A DNA stretch of 64,000 nucleotides from Clostridia bacterium. GTDB lineage: Bacteria > Bacillota > Clostridia > Oscillospirales > Acutalibacteraceae. The stretch is from NCBI GenBank assembly GCA_017513245.1, contig JAFXGK010000010.1, forward strand, positions 39,119-103,118, given 5' to 3'. A program made the translations under genes and the position numbers. This document shows positions 1 through 8,622 of the stretch, piece by piece. Below the pieces are notes generated by a model. That model was not told where the DNA came from and made no database searches. It saw nothing but the letters and a program-made list of their open reading frames with translations. Within the stretch, counting starts at the first letter, position 1. Each line of letters begins with the position of its first letter.

Positions 1-1
1 T

Positions 2-145
2 ATGGACGCACTGAAGGCTAACGTTAAAGCCCTTGCAAGCAAAGAAAAGACCGACTTTTTAAGCGCCGCCGAAAGAGAGTATTCTTCGGCTTCAATGTAT
101 AAAAACTATATGGAGTTGTACCAAAGCGATGAAACAAAAGGTTAA
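2..145 (+). CDS. C-terminal end of a probable glycosyltransferase (partial)
   Basis: Only the last 47 codons lie in the window, in the frame starting at base 2; the gene begins upstream. The tail, with an AEREYSSASMYKNYMELYQ-like segment, resembles the final helix of family-4 glycosyltransferases, and the position at the head of a capsule operon fits. The stop overlaps the next start by 17 bases, showing translational coupling. The family call is weak because no catalytic region is visible; that it is the end of a coding region is much surer. Confidence 0.5.
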   Translation: MDALKANVKALASKEKTDFLSAAEREYSSASMYKNYMELYQSDETKG

Positions 146-1178
146 AAAAATCGGAACCATAACCTTCCACTGGGCCGCAAACTACGGTGCCGTGCTGCAG
201 GCATACGCTCTGCAAAAGCACCTTAAAAACTGCGGTCGCGACACCGAAATTATCGACTACGTGCCCGGCCTTACCTCGATCCTTCTGCGTATTCAGGCGC
301 TGCGCGCACGCGATTTTTCATTTTGGAAGCGCGAAAAAAAGATAAAGAAGTTCCGCAAAAAGGAGCTTACCCTTTCCAAAAAGCGCTACTATAACAATTC
401 GGCTCTCTTTTCGGCCGAGGACGAGTATTCTGCCGTTATCTGCGGCAGTGACCAGATTTGGAACGAATCCTTTGCGATACCGCCCAAGAGGCTTGCAAAC
501 CTCAGCTATTTTCTCGATTTTGCAGGCAGCGCTAAGCGTATTTCCTACGCCGCAAGCTTCGGCGCAAACAAAATTCCAAACGATATGGTTTTGCGCGTAA
601 AGCCGTTGCTTGAGCGTTTTGATACCCTCACCGTACGCGAAAATACCGGCGCCGAGATACTTAAGGATATGGGTCTTGATTCCTCCGTGGTGGCCGACCC
701 CACCCTGCTGCTGACGGCTGCGGACTATTCGGCACTGCTCGAAAACCGCGTTCTGCCGGATGCTCCTCGCGTTTTCTCCTATATTCTCCACAAAAACCAA
801 ACCGTATGCGAAGAAATCAGCGCCGCCGTTAATAAAAACTTCGGCTCTGAAACCGACGCGCACGTTAATGACTACGGCATTTACGAATGGCTTTCCTTCG
901 TGCGTGATTCAAAATTTTTAGTTACCAACTCCTTCCATGGCACGGTATTCTCGCTTTTGTTCCACACCCCGTTTATAACCGTTCCCGTAAAGGGCAGCGG
1001 CATGAACGACCGCATTCTCACACTTCTGCGTTCGGTAGGACTTGAAGGCCGCATCGCAGAAGAGTGTGACGAAGCAAAAATAAACGAACTGATTTCCTCC
1101 CCCATCGATTGGGATGCGGTGGATAAAAAAATAGCAGAGCTGCGCGAGCGTTCTGCCGAGGTTTTAAGTGATATTTAA
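129..1178 (+). CDS. Polysaccharide pyruvyl transferase family protein
   Basis: 349 aa, the usual length for this family (CsaB/WcaK type), which transfers pyruvate from phosphoenolpyruvate to sugars of cell-surface polymers. The N-terminus shows the typical opening KIGTITFHWAANYGAVLQAYAL, a CGSDQIWN segment near residue 110 and a TNSFHGTVFSLLF segment near residue 265, all characteristic of the two-lobed GT-B-like fold. It overlaps the preceding gene by 17 bases and is followed after 18 bases by a flippase gene, so it probably decorates the repeat unit before export. The acceptor sugar cannot be read from sequence. Confidence 0.9.
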   Translation: MKQKVKKIGTITFHWAANYGAVLQAYALQKHLKNCGRDTEIIDYVPGLTSILLRIQALRARDFSFWKREKKIKKFRKKELTLSKKRYYNNSALFSAEDEYSAVICGSDQIWNESFAIPPKRLANLSYFLDFAGSAKRISYAASFGANKIPNDMVLRVKPLLERFDTLTVRENTGAEILKDMGLDSSVVADPTLLLTAADYSALLENRVLPDAPRVFSYILHKNQTVCEEISAAVNKNFGSETDAHVNDYGIYEWLSFVRDSKFLVTNSFHGTVFSLLFHTPFITVPVKGSGMNDRILTLLRSVGLEGRIAEECDEAKINELISSPIDWDAVDKKIAELRERSAEVLSDI

Positions 1179-1196
1179 AAGAAGGTATTAATTTTT

Positions 1197-2732
1197 ATGA
1201 AGGCTAACCAACTAAAATGGGGCTCTTCGCTATCCTACATCCAGATGGCGCTGAACATACTTATCGGTTTGCTGTATACACCGGTTATGATTCGCCTGCT
1301 GGGAGATAGCGAATACGGACTTTATAACACCGTATCGTCCACGATATCGATGCTGTCGATATTAAGCCTCGGTATAGGCAGCGGCTATATTCGCTATTAT
1401 TCAAAATACAAGGCCGCAAACGACAAAGACTCGATTTACAGATTAAACGCTCTGTTCCTCGTTATATTTACGATTATCGGCACGGTCGCGTTCGTGTGCG
1501 GAATATTTCTCTCAAACAATCTGCGTATCGTTTTTGACGAGGGCCTTACGGCCAAGGAATACGAAATCGCCCGCGTGCTGATGCTTTTGCTCGCATTCAA
1601 TTTGGCAATATCCTTCCCTGCCAGCCTGTTTTCGCACATAATAACGGCGCACGAGAGGTTTATTTTCCTTAAACTGCTCGGTATGGTGCGTACGGTTTTC
1701 AGCCCTCTTATTACCCTGCCGCTGCTGCTTATGGGATACCGCTCCATCGCGATGGTGACGGTTACCGTTTCGGTTTATCTTTTGGTTGATATCATCTACT
1801 TCCTGTACGTAGTCTTCGTACTAAAAGAAAAATTCGTTTTCGGCAAGGTGGAAAACGGACTGTTTAGGAGTCTTATGATTTACACCTCGTTTATCGCCAT
1901 AAACCTTATAGTAGACCAGGTAAACTCCAACCTATGCAAGTTCTTGCTCGGCCGTTTCCACGGCACCACGGTTGTATCTGTTTACTCGGTGGGCTACACC
2001 ATATACACCTTCTATATGATGTTCTCCACCTCGGTTTCTTCGGTTTTCACGCCGAGAATACACGGTATCGTAAACAACGATAAAATACCCGACAAGCGAA
2101 AATCCCTTACCGAACTTTTCATAAAGGTAGGACGAATACAATTTATAATCTTATCCCTTATTGCATCGGGTCTTATCTTCTTCGGCAAGGCCTTTATCGT
2201 AAACTACTGGGCCGGAGCGAATTACGGCGACGCATATTTCGTTGTGCTGCTGCTTGTAATTCCCTCAACCATTCCGCTCATTCAAAACCTCGGCATAGAG
2301 ATACAGCGTGCCCAAAACAAGCACAAATTCCGCAGTATCGCTTATCTCTTTATGGCGGCTATAAACTTCGCACTTACCTGGGTGCTTGCCCAGCGTTACG
2401 GAGCAATCGGCGCAACCATAGGAACCGCCACCGCATTGCTTATTGCCAACGGCTTTGTAATGAATATTTACTACCACAAAAAATGCAACCTCGATATTAT
2501 TGCTTTCTGGAAAAGTATCCTCCGCATGACGCCGGCACTTCTGCCGCCGGCCGTAATCGGTATACTGGCACTTAAATACATAAATCAGGGTTCGATACTT
2601 CTGTTCCTGGGCTCCATAGCCGTTTATGCCGTGGTCTTTGCCGCATCGATGTGGCTCCTTGGTATGAACGATTACGAAAAAGACCTTGTTAGAAAACCGC
2701 TTAGAAAGATTTTAAGAAAAAAGAAGGTATAA
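1197..2732 (+). CDS. Polysaccharide flippase (Wzx/MATE-like, oligosaccharide export)
   Basis: 511 aa, rich in hydrophobic segments along its length (about 12-14 predicted membrane helices), as in the Wzx/PST branch of the MOP exporter superfamily, which flips lipid-linked oligosaccharide units across the membrane. The N-terminus (SYIQMALNILIGLLYTPVMI then LGDSEYGLYNT) is typical of these proteins. It ends two bases before the CapE-like gene, so it is in the same operon. It probably exports the FucNAc-containing repeat unit made by its neighbours; this is inferred from context. Confidence 0.9.
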   Translation: MKANQLKWGSSLSYIQMALNILIGLLYTPVMIRLLGDSEYGLYNTVSSTISMLSILSLGIGSGYIRYYSKYKAANDKDSIYRLNALFLVIFTIIGTVAFVCGIFLSNNLRIVFDEGLTAKEYEIARVLMLLLAFNLAISFPASLFSHIITAHERFIFLKLLGMVRTVFSPLITLPLLLMGYRSIAMVTVTVSVYLLVDIIYFLYVVFVLKEKFVFGKVENGLFRSLMIYTSFIAINLIVDQVNSNLCKFLLGRFHGTTVVSVYSVGYTIYTFYMMFSTSVSSVFTPRIHGIVNNDKIPDKRKSLTELFIKVGRIQFIILSLIASGLIFFGKAFIVNYWAGANYGDAYFVVLLLVIPSTIPLIQNLGIEIQRAQNKHKFRSIAYLFMAAINFALTWVLAQRYGAIGATIGTATALLIANGFVMNIYYHKKCNLDIIAFWKSILRMTPALLPPAVIGILALKYINQGSILLFLGSIAVYAVVFAASMWLLGMNDYEKDLVRKPLRKILRKKKV

Positions 2733-2734
2733 AT

Positions 2735-3778
2735 ATGTTTAAAGACAAAGTTTTACTTATAACCGGTGGTACCGGAAGCTTCGGAAACGCGGTGCTTAAC
2801 CGCTTCCTCTCGACCGATATTAAGGAAATCCGCATCTTCTCGCGCGATGAGAAAAAGCAGGACGATATGCGCCACGAGTTTCAGGCGAAAATGCCCGAGC
2901 TCGCAGGCAAGCTTCGCTTCTTCATAGGTGACGTGCGCGATTTAGCATCTGTTAAGAACGCTATGCACGGTGTTGACTATATCTTCCACGCTGCAGCCTT
3001 AAAGCAGGTTCCCTCCTGCGAATTTTTCCCGATCGAGGCGGTTAAGACCAATGTGCTCGGCACCGATAACGTGCTGACCGCCGCTATTGACGAGGGCGTT
3101 AAGACGGTTATATGCCTTTCGACCGATAAGGCCGCCTACCCCGTAAACGCTATGGGCACCAGCAAGGCTATGATGGAAAAGGTTGTTGTTGCCAAGAGCC
3201 GCACCGTAAGCCCCGAAAAGACCAAAATCTGCTGCACCCGCTACGGCAACGTTATGTGCTCGCGCGGCTCGGTTATTCCGCTGTGGATTGAGCAGATAAA
3301 AGAGGGCAAGCCCATTACCGTTACCGACAAGAACATGACCCGTTTTATTATGTCGCTCGACGAGGCGGTTGACCTTGTGCTCTTCGCATTCGAGAACGGC
3401 GTTTCGGGCGATATCCTCGTTCAGAAGGCTCCCGCCTGCACAATCGAGGTTTTAGCAAAAGCTGTCAGCGAACTGTTTGACCCCAACTGCGAAATCAAGG
3501 AAATCGGCATTCGCCACGGTGAAAAGATGTACGAAACTCTGCTCACCAACGAGGAGTGTGCAAACGCTACCGATATGGGCGATTTTTACCGCGTTCCTGC
3601 CGACAAGCGCGACCTAAACTACGACAAATACTTTGCCGAGGGCGACCGCGAGCGCAACACACTCACCGAATTCAACTCCAACAACACCGAGCTTTTGACC
3701 GTAGAACAGGTTAAAGAAAAGCTTCTTTCCCTCGCCTATATCCGCGAGGAGCTTAAAATAAAAGAGGGTAAAAACTAA
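2735..3778 (+). CDS. capE: UDP-GlcNAc 4,6-dehydratase/5-epimerase (CapE/FnlA/WbjB type)
   Basis: 347 aa short-chain dehydrogenase. It starts with the Rossmann motif TGGTGSFG, then FSRDEKKQDDMRHEF, typical of the inverting UDP-GlcNAc dehydratases of the CapE/FnlA/WbjB group (first step to UDP-N-acetyl-L-fucosamine). A catalytic-type STDKAAYPVNAMG segment lies near residue 125. The later genes encode CapF-like and CapG-like enzymes, so the full three-enzyme UDP-L-FucNAc route is present, interrupted only by the nucleotidyltransferase-family gene. The stop overlaps the next start by one base. Confidence 0.92.
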   Translation: MFKDKVLLITGGTGSFGNAVLNRFLSTDIKEIRIFSRDEKKQDDMRHEFQAKMPELAGKLRFFIGDVRDLASVKNAMHGVDYIFHAAALKQVPSCEFFPIEAVKTNVLGTDNVLTAAIDEGVKTVICLSTDKAAYPVNAMGTSKAMMEKVVVAKSRTVSPEKTKICCTRYGNVMCSRGSVIPLWIEQIKEGKPITVTDKNMTRFIMSLDEAVDLVLFAFENGVSGDILVQKAPACTIEVLAKAVSELFDPNCEIKEIGIRHGEKMYETLLTNEECANATDMGDFYRVPADKRDLNYDKYFAEGDRERNTLTEFNSNNTELLTVEQVKEKLLSLAYIREELKIKEGKN

Positions 3779-4944
3779 TGTTAGATACCACTCAGCAGGG
3801 CATAATCGCCCTACTGAAAAGCGCTCTTACGGGGGTAAAGCATCCCCTGCCCGAGGGCTTTATGATTGAAAAAGCGTATAACGTGATAAAGCGTCACCGC
3901 ATAATGAGCCTTTGCTATTGCGGTGCGGTTCTTTGCGGTGTGGACGAGAAGACCCCCGTTATGCAAAAGCTGCAAAGCCAGACCTACGCCGAGGTTATCC
4001 GCGGCGAATGTCAGGAATGGGAGCTTGCGCGCATTTTTGCAAAGTTCAGCGAGGCAGGCGTTTCGTTTTTGCCCGTTAAGGGTCTATTCGTTAAAAAGCT
4101 CTATCGCGAGCCGCATATGCGCTACATGGCCGACGCCGACGTGCTGATAAAGCCTGACGAGCGCGAAAAGGCCGAGAGCCTACTGCAGGACCTCGGCTAC
4201 CGCAAATACGCCGAAAGTCTTTGTGAGATTATCTATGAAAACGATAATCTTCACCTCGAACTCCATAAATCGCTTATTCCGCCCTCGGTTAAGGATTATT
4301 ATGCCTACTTTGAGGGCGCATTCGAGCGCGCCGAGCAGGTAGGCGGCAGCCACTATAAAATGCGCGACGAGGACCATTTTATCTACATCTTCGTCCATTT
4401 TGCTCGCCATTATCGCGGCGGCGGAATCGGCCTTAAGCACCTTTGCGACCTCTACGTCTGCAAAGAGAAACTTTCCCTTGCAGATGATTATGTTGAGGGT
4501 GAGCTTGAAAAGCTCGGTCTGCTTGCGTTCTATAAAAACGTTTACCGCACCGTTGAATATCTGTTTGGTGACGGTGAGGAGGACGAAACGGCCTCTCTTA
4601 TAGCCGAATCGGTTTTCCACAGCGGCGCCTACGGCACGATAAATGATATGCGTCTGTCCGAGGCCGCCCGTCGCTCGGGCGGAAGGGGCGCAGGTCGCGC
4701 CAAACGCAGCCACTTTTGGTGGGTTCTTTTCCTGCCCTACGGCCTTATGTGCATAAAATACCCCGTCCTCAAAAAAGCGCCGTTTTTACTACCCTTTATG
4801 TGGGTGTGGCGTGCGCTGGCTGCGCTCTTCACGGGTAACAGCAGGGCTAAAAACGAGCTTAAAGAAGTGAAAAACCTCTCCGCCGAAGAGATTAAACTTT
4901 TCCGCGATAATCTGCTTCGCGTAGGTCTTGACTTCAAATTTTAA
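3778..4944 (+). CDS. Nucleotidyltransferase-family protein (NTP_transf_5-like) in capsule operon
   Basis: 388 aa. The centre carries FLPVKGLFVKKLYREPHMRYMADADVLI, matching uncharacterised nucleotidyltransferases (PF14907 type) with an acidic DAD motif near residues 119-121, followed by an LHLELHKSL segment. The C-terminal third is basic and hydrophobic (a possible membrane-associated region near residues 320-350). It sits between capE and capF with one-base and 12-base junctions, so it is co-translated with sugar-nucleotide enzymes. Members of this family occur in surface-polymer loci, but no reaction is established that I can name; the substrate is unknown. Confidence 0.75.
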   Translation: MLDTTQQGIIALLKSALTGVKHPLPEGFMIEKAYNVIKRHRIMSLCYCGAVLCGVDEKTPVMQKLQSQTYAEVIRGECQEWELARIFAKFSEAGVSFLPVKGLFVKKLYREPHMRYMADADVLIKPDEREKAESLLQDLGYRKYAESLCEIIYENDNLHLELHKSLIPPSVKDYYAYFEGAFERAEQVGGSHYKMRDEDHFIYIFVHFARHYRGGGIGLKHLCDLYVCKEKLSLADDYVEGELEKLGLLAFYKNVYRTVEYLFGDGEEDETASLIAESVFHSGAYGTINDMRLSEAARRSGGRGAGRAKRSHFWWVLFLPYGLMCIKYPVLKKAPFLLPFMWVWRALAALFTGNSRAKNELKEVKNLSAEEIKLFRDNLLRVGLDFKF

Positions 4945-4956
4945 GGAGTATTATTT

Positions 4957-6156
4957 ATGAAAATTTTGGTTACGGGCGCCGAAGGGTTTGTTGGAAAGAA
5001 CCTTGTCTGTGCGCTTGAAAACATCCAAACCGGCAAGGATAAAACCCGTCCTGCCGTTACGGTTGAAAAAATATTCCGCTACGATATAAACAACACCGAA
5101 AAAGAACTTGACGCAGCCTGCCGTGAGGCAGACTTCGTATTCCATCTTGCAGGCGTTAACCGTCCGAAGGATGAATCTGAGTTCAGGGTAGGCAACGTGG
5201 ATACAGCGTCGGCGTTGCTTGAGCTGCTTAAGAAGCACGAAAACCGCTGCCCCGTTATGCTTTCGTCCTCGCTGCAGGCTACCCTTATCGGCCGCTACGG
5301 CGAAGGCGAATACGGCAAAAGCAAGCGCGCCGGAGAAGAGCTTTTCTTTGAGTACGGCCGTGACACGGGCGCTCGCGTTTTGGTTTACCGTTTTCCGAAT
5401 GTTTTCGGCAAATGGTGCCGCCCGAACTACAACAGCGCCGTTGCAACCTTCTGCCACAACAAGGCTCATGACCTGCCTATAACCGTTTCCGACCCTGCCA
5501 TAGAGCTTGAACTTGTGTATATTGATGACCTGGTGGGGGAAATGCTCGACGCACTCGAGGGTAGAGAGCATCACTGCGAATTTGACGGACTTGATACCGT
5601 CCTTTGCGAGGACGGCCGTTACTGCGCAGTTCCCACAACACACAAGGTGACCTTAGGCGAAATAGTCGACCTGCTCGATAGCTTTACAGAACAGCCGAAA
5701 ACACTTATAATTCCCAACATTCCCGACGGCAGCTTCGCAAAAAAGCTCTATTCCACCTACCTTTCATACCTGCCGAAAGAGAAGGTTTCCTTTCCGCTAA
5801 AGGTAAATTCGGACGCGCGCGGCAGTTTTACCGAGTTGCTCAAAACCGCCGACTGCGGTCAGTTCAGCGTTAATATTTCGAAGCCCGGAATTACCAAAGG
5901 CCAGCACTGGCACAACACAAAATGGGAATTCTTTATCGTTGTTTCGGGCAACGGACTTATCGAGCAGCGACGCATAGGCGATGACACCGTGCTTCGCTTT
6001 TACGTAAGCGGCGATGAGCCTCAGGCGGTGCATATGCTGCCGGGCTACACCCACAATATAATCAACCTGTCAGACGATAAGGATCTTATAACCCTTATGT
6101 GGGCGAACGAGCGTTTCGACCCCACACACCCCGACACCTTCTTCTGTGAAGTGTAG
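4957..6156 (+). CDS. capF: CapF/FnlB-like bifunctional reductase with C-terminal cupin
   Basis: 399 aa. The N-terminal Rossmann domain (ILVTGAEGFVGKNL) resembles NAD(P)-dependent 4-keto-sugar reductases, and the C-terminal part from about residue 275 is a cupin with GQHWHNTKWEFFIVVSG and HMLPGYTHNI, supplying histidine metal ligands. This two-domain layout is specific to CapF-type enzymes, which epimerise and reduce the CapE product to UDP-N-acetyl-6-deoxy-L-talosamine. The length fits the family (about 370-400 aa). RBS: AAGGAG, 8 bases before the ATG. Confidence 0.92.
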   Translation: MKILVTGAEGFVGKNLVCALENIQTGKDKTRPAVTVEKIFRYDINNTEKELDAACREADFVFHLAGVNRPKDESEFRVGNVDTASALLELLKKHENRCPVMLSSSLQATLIGRYGEGEYGKSKRAGEELFFEYGRDTGARVLVYRFPNVFGKWCRPNYNSAVATFCHNKAHDLPITVSDPAIELELVYIDDLVGEMLDALEGREHHCEFDGLDTVLCEDGRYCAVPTTHKVTLGEIVDLLDSFTEQPKTLIIPNIPDGSFAKKLYSTYLSYLPKEKVSFPLKVNSDARGSFTELLKTADCGQFSVNISKPGITKGQHWHNTKWEFFIVVSGNGLIEQRRIGDDTVLRFYVSGDEPQAVHMLPGYTHNIINLSDDKDLITLMWANERFDPTHPDTFFCEV

Positions 6157-6181
6157 CCGTAATTAGAGAGGAGAAACAAAA

Positions 6182-7324
6182 ATGCAGAAAATTAAGCTTA
6201 TGACCATTGTCGGTACCCGTCCGGAAATAATTCGCTTAGCCGAGGTTATCAAAAAGTGTGACAAATACTTTGACCAGATCCTCGTACATACGGGCCAGAA
6301 CTACGACTACACCCTCAATCAAATCTTTTTTGATGATCTTGGACTCCGCGCGCCCGACCATTATCTTGACGCGGTCGGCAGCGACCTTGGCGAAACCATA
6401 GGAAATATTATTGCAAAATCCTATAAGCTTATGGTCGAGGTGAAACCCGACGCTCTCTTGATTCTCGGCGACACAAACTCGTGTCTTTCGGCCATTTCGG
6501 CAAAGAGATTACACATTCCCATCTTCCATATGGAGGCCGGCAACCGCTGTAAGGATGAATGCCTCCCCGAGGAAACCAACCGCAGAATAGTTGATATTAT
6601 ATCGGACGTAAACCTCGCCTACTCGGAGCACGCAAGGAAATATCTGCACGAGTGCGGTCTGCCGAAGGAGCGCACCTACGTTACCGGCTCGCCCATGGCC
6701 GAAGTGCTGAAGGCTAACCTCGACAAGATCGACGCTTCCGACGTTCACAGCCGCTTAAAGCTGGAAAAGGGCAAGTATATTCTTCTTTCGGCCCACCGTG
6801 AAGAGAACATCGACACCGAGGAAAACTTTTTATCGCTCTTCGGCGCAGTTAACGCCATGGCCGAAAAATACGGCATGCCGATACTTTATTCCTGCCATCC
6901 GCGTTCTAAAAAGCGTATTGAGCAGTCGGGCTTTAAACTGCATCCGCTGGTTATTCAGCACGAGCCGCTCGGCTTCCATGACTATAATTGCCTGCAGATG
7001 AACGCCTTTGCCGTTGTGTCGGACAGCGGAACTCTGCCTGAGGAGAGTTCCTTCTTTACCTCTATCGGCCGTCCCTTCCCTGCCGTTTGCATTCGCACCT
7101 CGACCGAGCGTCCCGAGGCGATGGATAAGGGTAACTTTATAATCGCGGGAATTCGTGACAGCGGCGTGCTTCAGGCCGTTGACGTCGCCGTTGAGATGAA
7201 TAAAAACGGTGATATCGGCATTCCCACTCCCGACTACGTTGACGAAAATGTTTCCACCAAGGTGGTTAAGCTTATTCAGTCGTACACCGGCATCGTCAAC
7301 AAGATGGTTTGGAGAAAATACTAA
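6182..7324 (+). CDS. capG: UDP-N-acetylglucosamine 2-epimerase family (CapG/FnlC type)
   Basis: 380 aa, the usual length. It begins KLMTIVGTRPEIIRLAEV, the hallmark of non-hydrolysing UDP-HexNAc 2-epimerases, with MEAGNRCKDECLPEETNRRI (near residue 118) and a C-terminal SDSGTLPEESSFF nucleotide-binding segment. In this operon it would convert UDP-6-deoxy-L-TalNAc to UDP-L-FucNAc, the third step after CapE and CapF. A general WecB-like role is the alternative, but the operon favours CapG. RBS GAGAGGAG; a bidirectional terminator follows directly. Confidence 0.92.
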   Translation: MQKIKLMTIVGTRPEIIRLAEVIKKCDKYFDQILVHTGQNYDYTLNQIFFDDLGLRAPDHYLDAVGSDLGETIGNIIAKSYKLMVEVKPDALLILGDTNSCLSAISAKRLHIPIFHMEAGNRCKDECLPEETNRRIVDIISDVNLAYSEHARKYLHECGLPKERTYVTGSPMAEVLKANLDKIDASDVHSRLKLEKGKYILLSAHREENIDTEENFLSLFGAVNAMAEKYGMPILYSCHPRSKKRIEQSGFKLHPLVIQHEPLGFHDYNCLQMNAFAVVSDSGTLPEESSFFTSIGRPFPAVCIRTSTERPEAMDKGNFIIAGIRDSGVLQAVDVAVEMNKNGDIGIPTPDYVDENVSTKVVKLIQSYTGIVNKMVWRKY

Positions 7325-7330
7325 AAAGAA

Positions 7331-7358
7331 AAAGCCTTGGGTGAATGCCCAAGGCTTT
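7331..7358. terminator. Bidirectional terminator between capG and lipoprotein gene
   Basis: Perfect 10-bp stem AAAGCCTTGG / CCAAGGCTTT with an 8-base loop. A-rich sequence lies on the left and a T-rich tract on the right, so it can end both the capsule operon (+) and the convergent lipoprotein gene (-). Confidence 0.9.
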
Positions 7359-7370
7359 AAAATTTTTATT

Positions 7371-7808
7371 CTATTTTTCGTAGGGTACTCGCTCGTAATA
7401 GGTAGATATTGCTCCGCCCGGAAGAGTGAGGGTTAAGGTCTTTTCATCAACCTTGTATTCGAGAGTTACGCCACCGCCGCCGCTATAATTTAAAGTAACG
7501 GTTCCGTCGCCCAACTCATAACCGGAATAAATCCCCATGTTTTCGCCGGTGTAGAAGGTGTCCAGCGTTTTATCGGATGAGAAAATATAATATATACCGT
7601 CGCCCGAAACGTCCTTTGTTTCACCGTTTTGGGTTTCGGTTATACATTGCCAGCGGCCGATTATGGTCTTCTTGCCGGTAAAATCGGTATCGGCATCGAT
7701 GTAGCCGGAGCTTGTGGAAGAGGGAGTAGATGTGGTATCCTTATCCTTTCCCTTTCCGCAGCCGCAGAAAAGCAACATTAAGCAAAGTGCGCAGATTATA
7801 GCTTTCAT
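7371..7808 (-). CDS. Small lipocalin-like lipoprotein
   Basis: 145 aa. The N-terminus is a lipoprotein signal peptide ending LMLLFCGC, then a Lys/Asp/Ser/Thr-rich linker. The body (GRWQC... F.S.DKTL...DGTVTLNYSGGGGVTLEYKVDEKTLTLTLPGG) looks like the short beta-barrel of lipocalin-like/DUF5640-type extracellular proteins. It resembles the lipoprotein at 33.6-33.9 kb in plan. Expected to be anchored outside the membrane; function unknown. It has its own promoter and RBS (GGAGGA) and shares the downstream terminator with the capsule operon. Confidence 0.7.
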   Translation of the reverse strand: MKAIICALCLMLLFCGCGKGKDKDTTSTPSSTSSGYIDADTDFTGKKTIIGRWQCITETQNGETKDVSGDGIYYIFSSDKTLDTFYTGENMGIYSGYELGDGTVTLNYSGGGGVTLEYKVDEKTLTLTLPGGAISTYYERVPYEK

Positions 7809-7839
7809 TTTATTCCTCCGAAAAAATTACTATGTACAT

Positions 7840-7868
7840 ATTATATACTCCGCAGAACCAAAAATCAA
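7840..7868 (-). promoter_or_regulatory. Promoter of the lipoprotein gene
   Basis: Minus-strand TTGATT (7868-7863), 17-bp spacer, TATAAT (7845-7840), about 30 bases upstream of the ATG. Confidence 0.75.
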
Positions 7869-7869
7869 C

Positions 7870-8139
7870 AAAAAAAGGAACCGAGACATTTCTCGGTTCC
7901 CCGTATATTTATTTCATTGGACTCACCCAATAGCCCATATAGGACTTTATATATTTTTATACTATTGGAAATATTAAACTTTGTCTATTTACTTGGTTGA
8001 TATGAATTTAATTAGATCTTTGGACTCACCCCTTCGCAGTTAATTCTTACGAATAATACTGTACATTGGAAGCTACCCCTTTCTGTGAATTCCGGTTTCT
8101 TTCCCCGGTTATTTTTATCTTGGTCTTTTCTTTTTCTCT
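7870..8139 (-). ncRNA. Candidate structured noncoding RNA, about 270 nt, unassigned
   Basis: A near-consensus promoter (8174-8146) and a strong terminator (7900-7877 followed by seven U) bracket about 270 bases with no open frame longer than a few codons. The predicted transcript contains an ACCGG...CCGG hairpin near 8095, a CAGU...ACUG hairpin closed by an AUUC-GUAA-GAAU GNRA-capped stem (about 8063-8039), and two copies of GGGUGAGUCCAA (about 8032-8021 and 7930-7919). The second copy forms AUUGG-GUGAGU-CCAAU, but the same AUUGG can pair with an upstream CCAAUAG (about 7969), so two exclusive folds are possible. I do not recognise the family; it is not tmRNA, SRP RNA, RNase P or a textbook 6S RNA by eye. 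Confidence 0.6.
7877..7900 (-). terminator. Terminator of the candidate ncRNA
   Basis: Stem GGAACCGAGA / TCTCGGTTCC with a 4-base loop. On the minus strand it is followed by seven T. No gene other than the ncRNA candidate lies upstream on that strand before the next terminator. Confidence 0.85.
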
Positions 8140-8145
8140 GGCTTT

Positions 8146-8174
8146 ATTATACACTCGCGGACACTTGTTTTCAA
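8146..8174 (-). promoter_or_regulatory. Promoter of the candidate ncRNA
   Basis: Minus-strand TTGAAA (8174-8169), exactly 17 bp, TATAAT (8151-8146). No ribosome site or gene start follows; the transcript would start near 8139. Confidence 0.75.
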
Positions 8175-8264
8175 TAGGCAAACAATACAAAAATTTTTCC
8201 GAATTTTTTACTAACACTTTTTTACTATTTTGTGTTATAATAATTATGTTGTGATGGAAAAGAG

Positions 8265-8290
8265 CGACCCGACTTTGAAAAGTCGGGTCG
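8265..8290. terminator. Terminator downstream of the alkyltransferase gene
   Basis: 10-bp stem CGACCCGACT / AGTCGGGTCG, loop TTGAAA, T-rich on both strands. It closes the minus-strand ogt-like gene, which ends 6 bases away. Confidence 0.85.
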
Positions 8291-8295
8291 TTTTC

Positions 8296-8607
8296 TTATT
8301 TCTCTATCCAAACGCCATAGGTATTAAGGTCGACCGTCCCGTCGGGAGAAAATACTATTCCCTCTTGCTCGAGCAGTTCTCTTTGCACGTCGGAGCCGCC
8401 GAAAGCAAAGGCAGGGGTAGTTTCGCCCCGTCGGTTTACCACACGGTGGCAGGGAATAACTCCCGGTTGCGGATTTACGTGCAGCGCATAGCCCACAACA
8501 CGCGACCAACGAGGGTTTCCCGCACGGGCGGCCACCCACCCGTAAGTTGCAACGCGACCTTTAGGTATGGTTTTTACCACCTCGTATATTTTTTCGAACG
8601 TGTTCAT
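8296..8607 (-). CDS. Methylated-DNA--protein-cysteine methyltransferase (MGMT family, single domain)
   Basis: 103 aa, only the DNA-binding/active-site domain, like short Ogt/MGMT proteins. It has the helix-turn-helix region (KGRVATYGWVAARAGNPRWSRVVGYAL) and the active-site motif PCHRV near residue 53. Because Cys is present rather than Trp, this should be a true alkyl-acceptor that repairs O6-alkylguanine, not a non-enzymatic ATL protein. RBS AAAGGAG. No clear promoter lies between it and the asnA terminator, so it may rely on read-through. Confidence 0.88.
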   Translation of the reverse strand: MNTFEKIYEVVKTIPKGRVATYGWVAARAGNPRWSRVVGYALHVNPQPGVIPCHRVVNRRGETTPAFAFGGSDVQRELLEQEGIVFSPDGTVDLNTYGVWIEK

Positions 8608-8622
8608 AAAAATCTCCTTTAA

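Noticed and set aside
8296-8607. Alkyltransferase-like (ATL) protein
   Set aside because: ATL proteins have Trp in place of the acceptor Cys; here the motif is PCHRV, so a real alkyltransferase is more likely.
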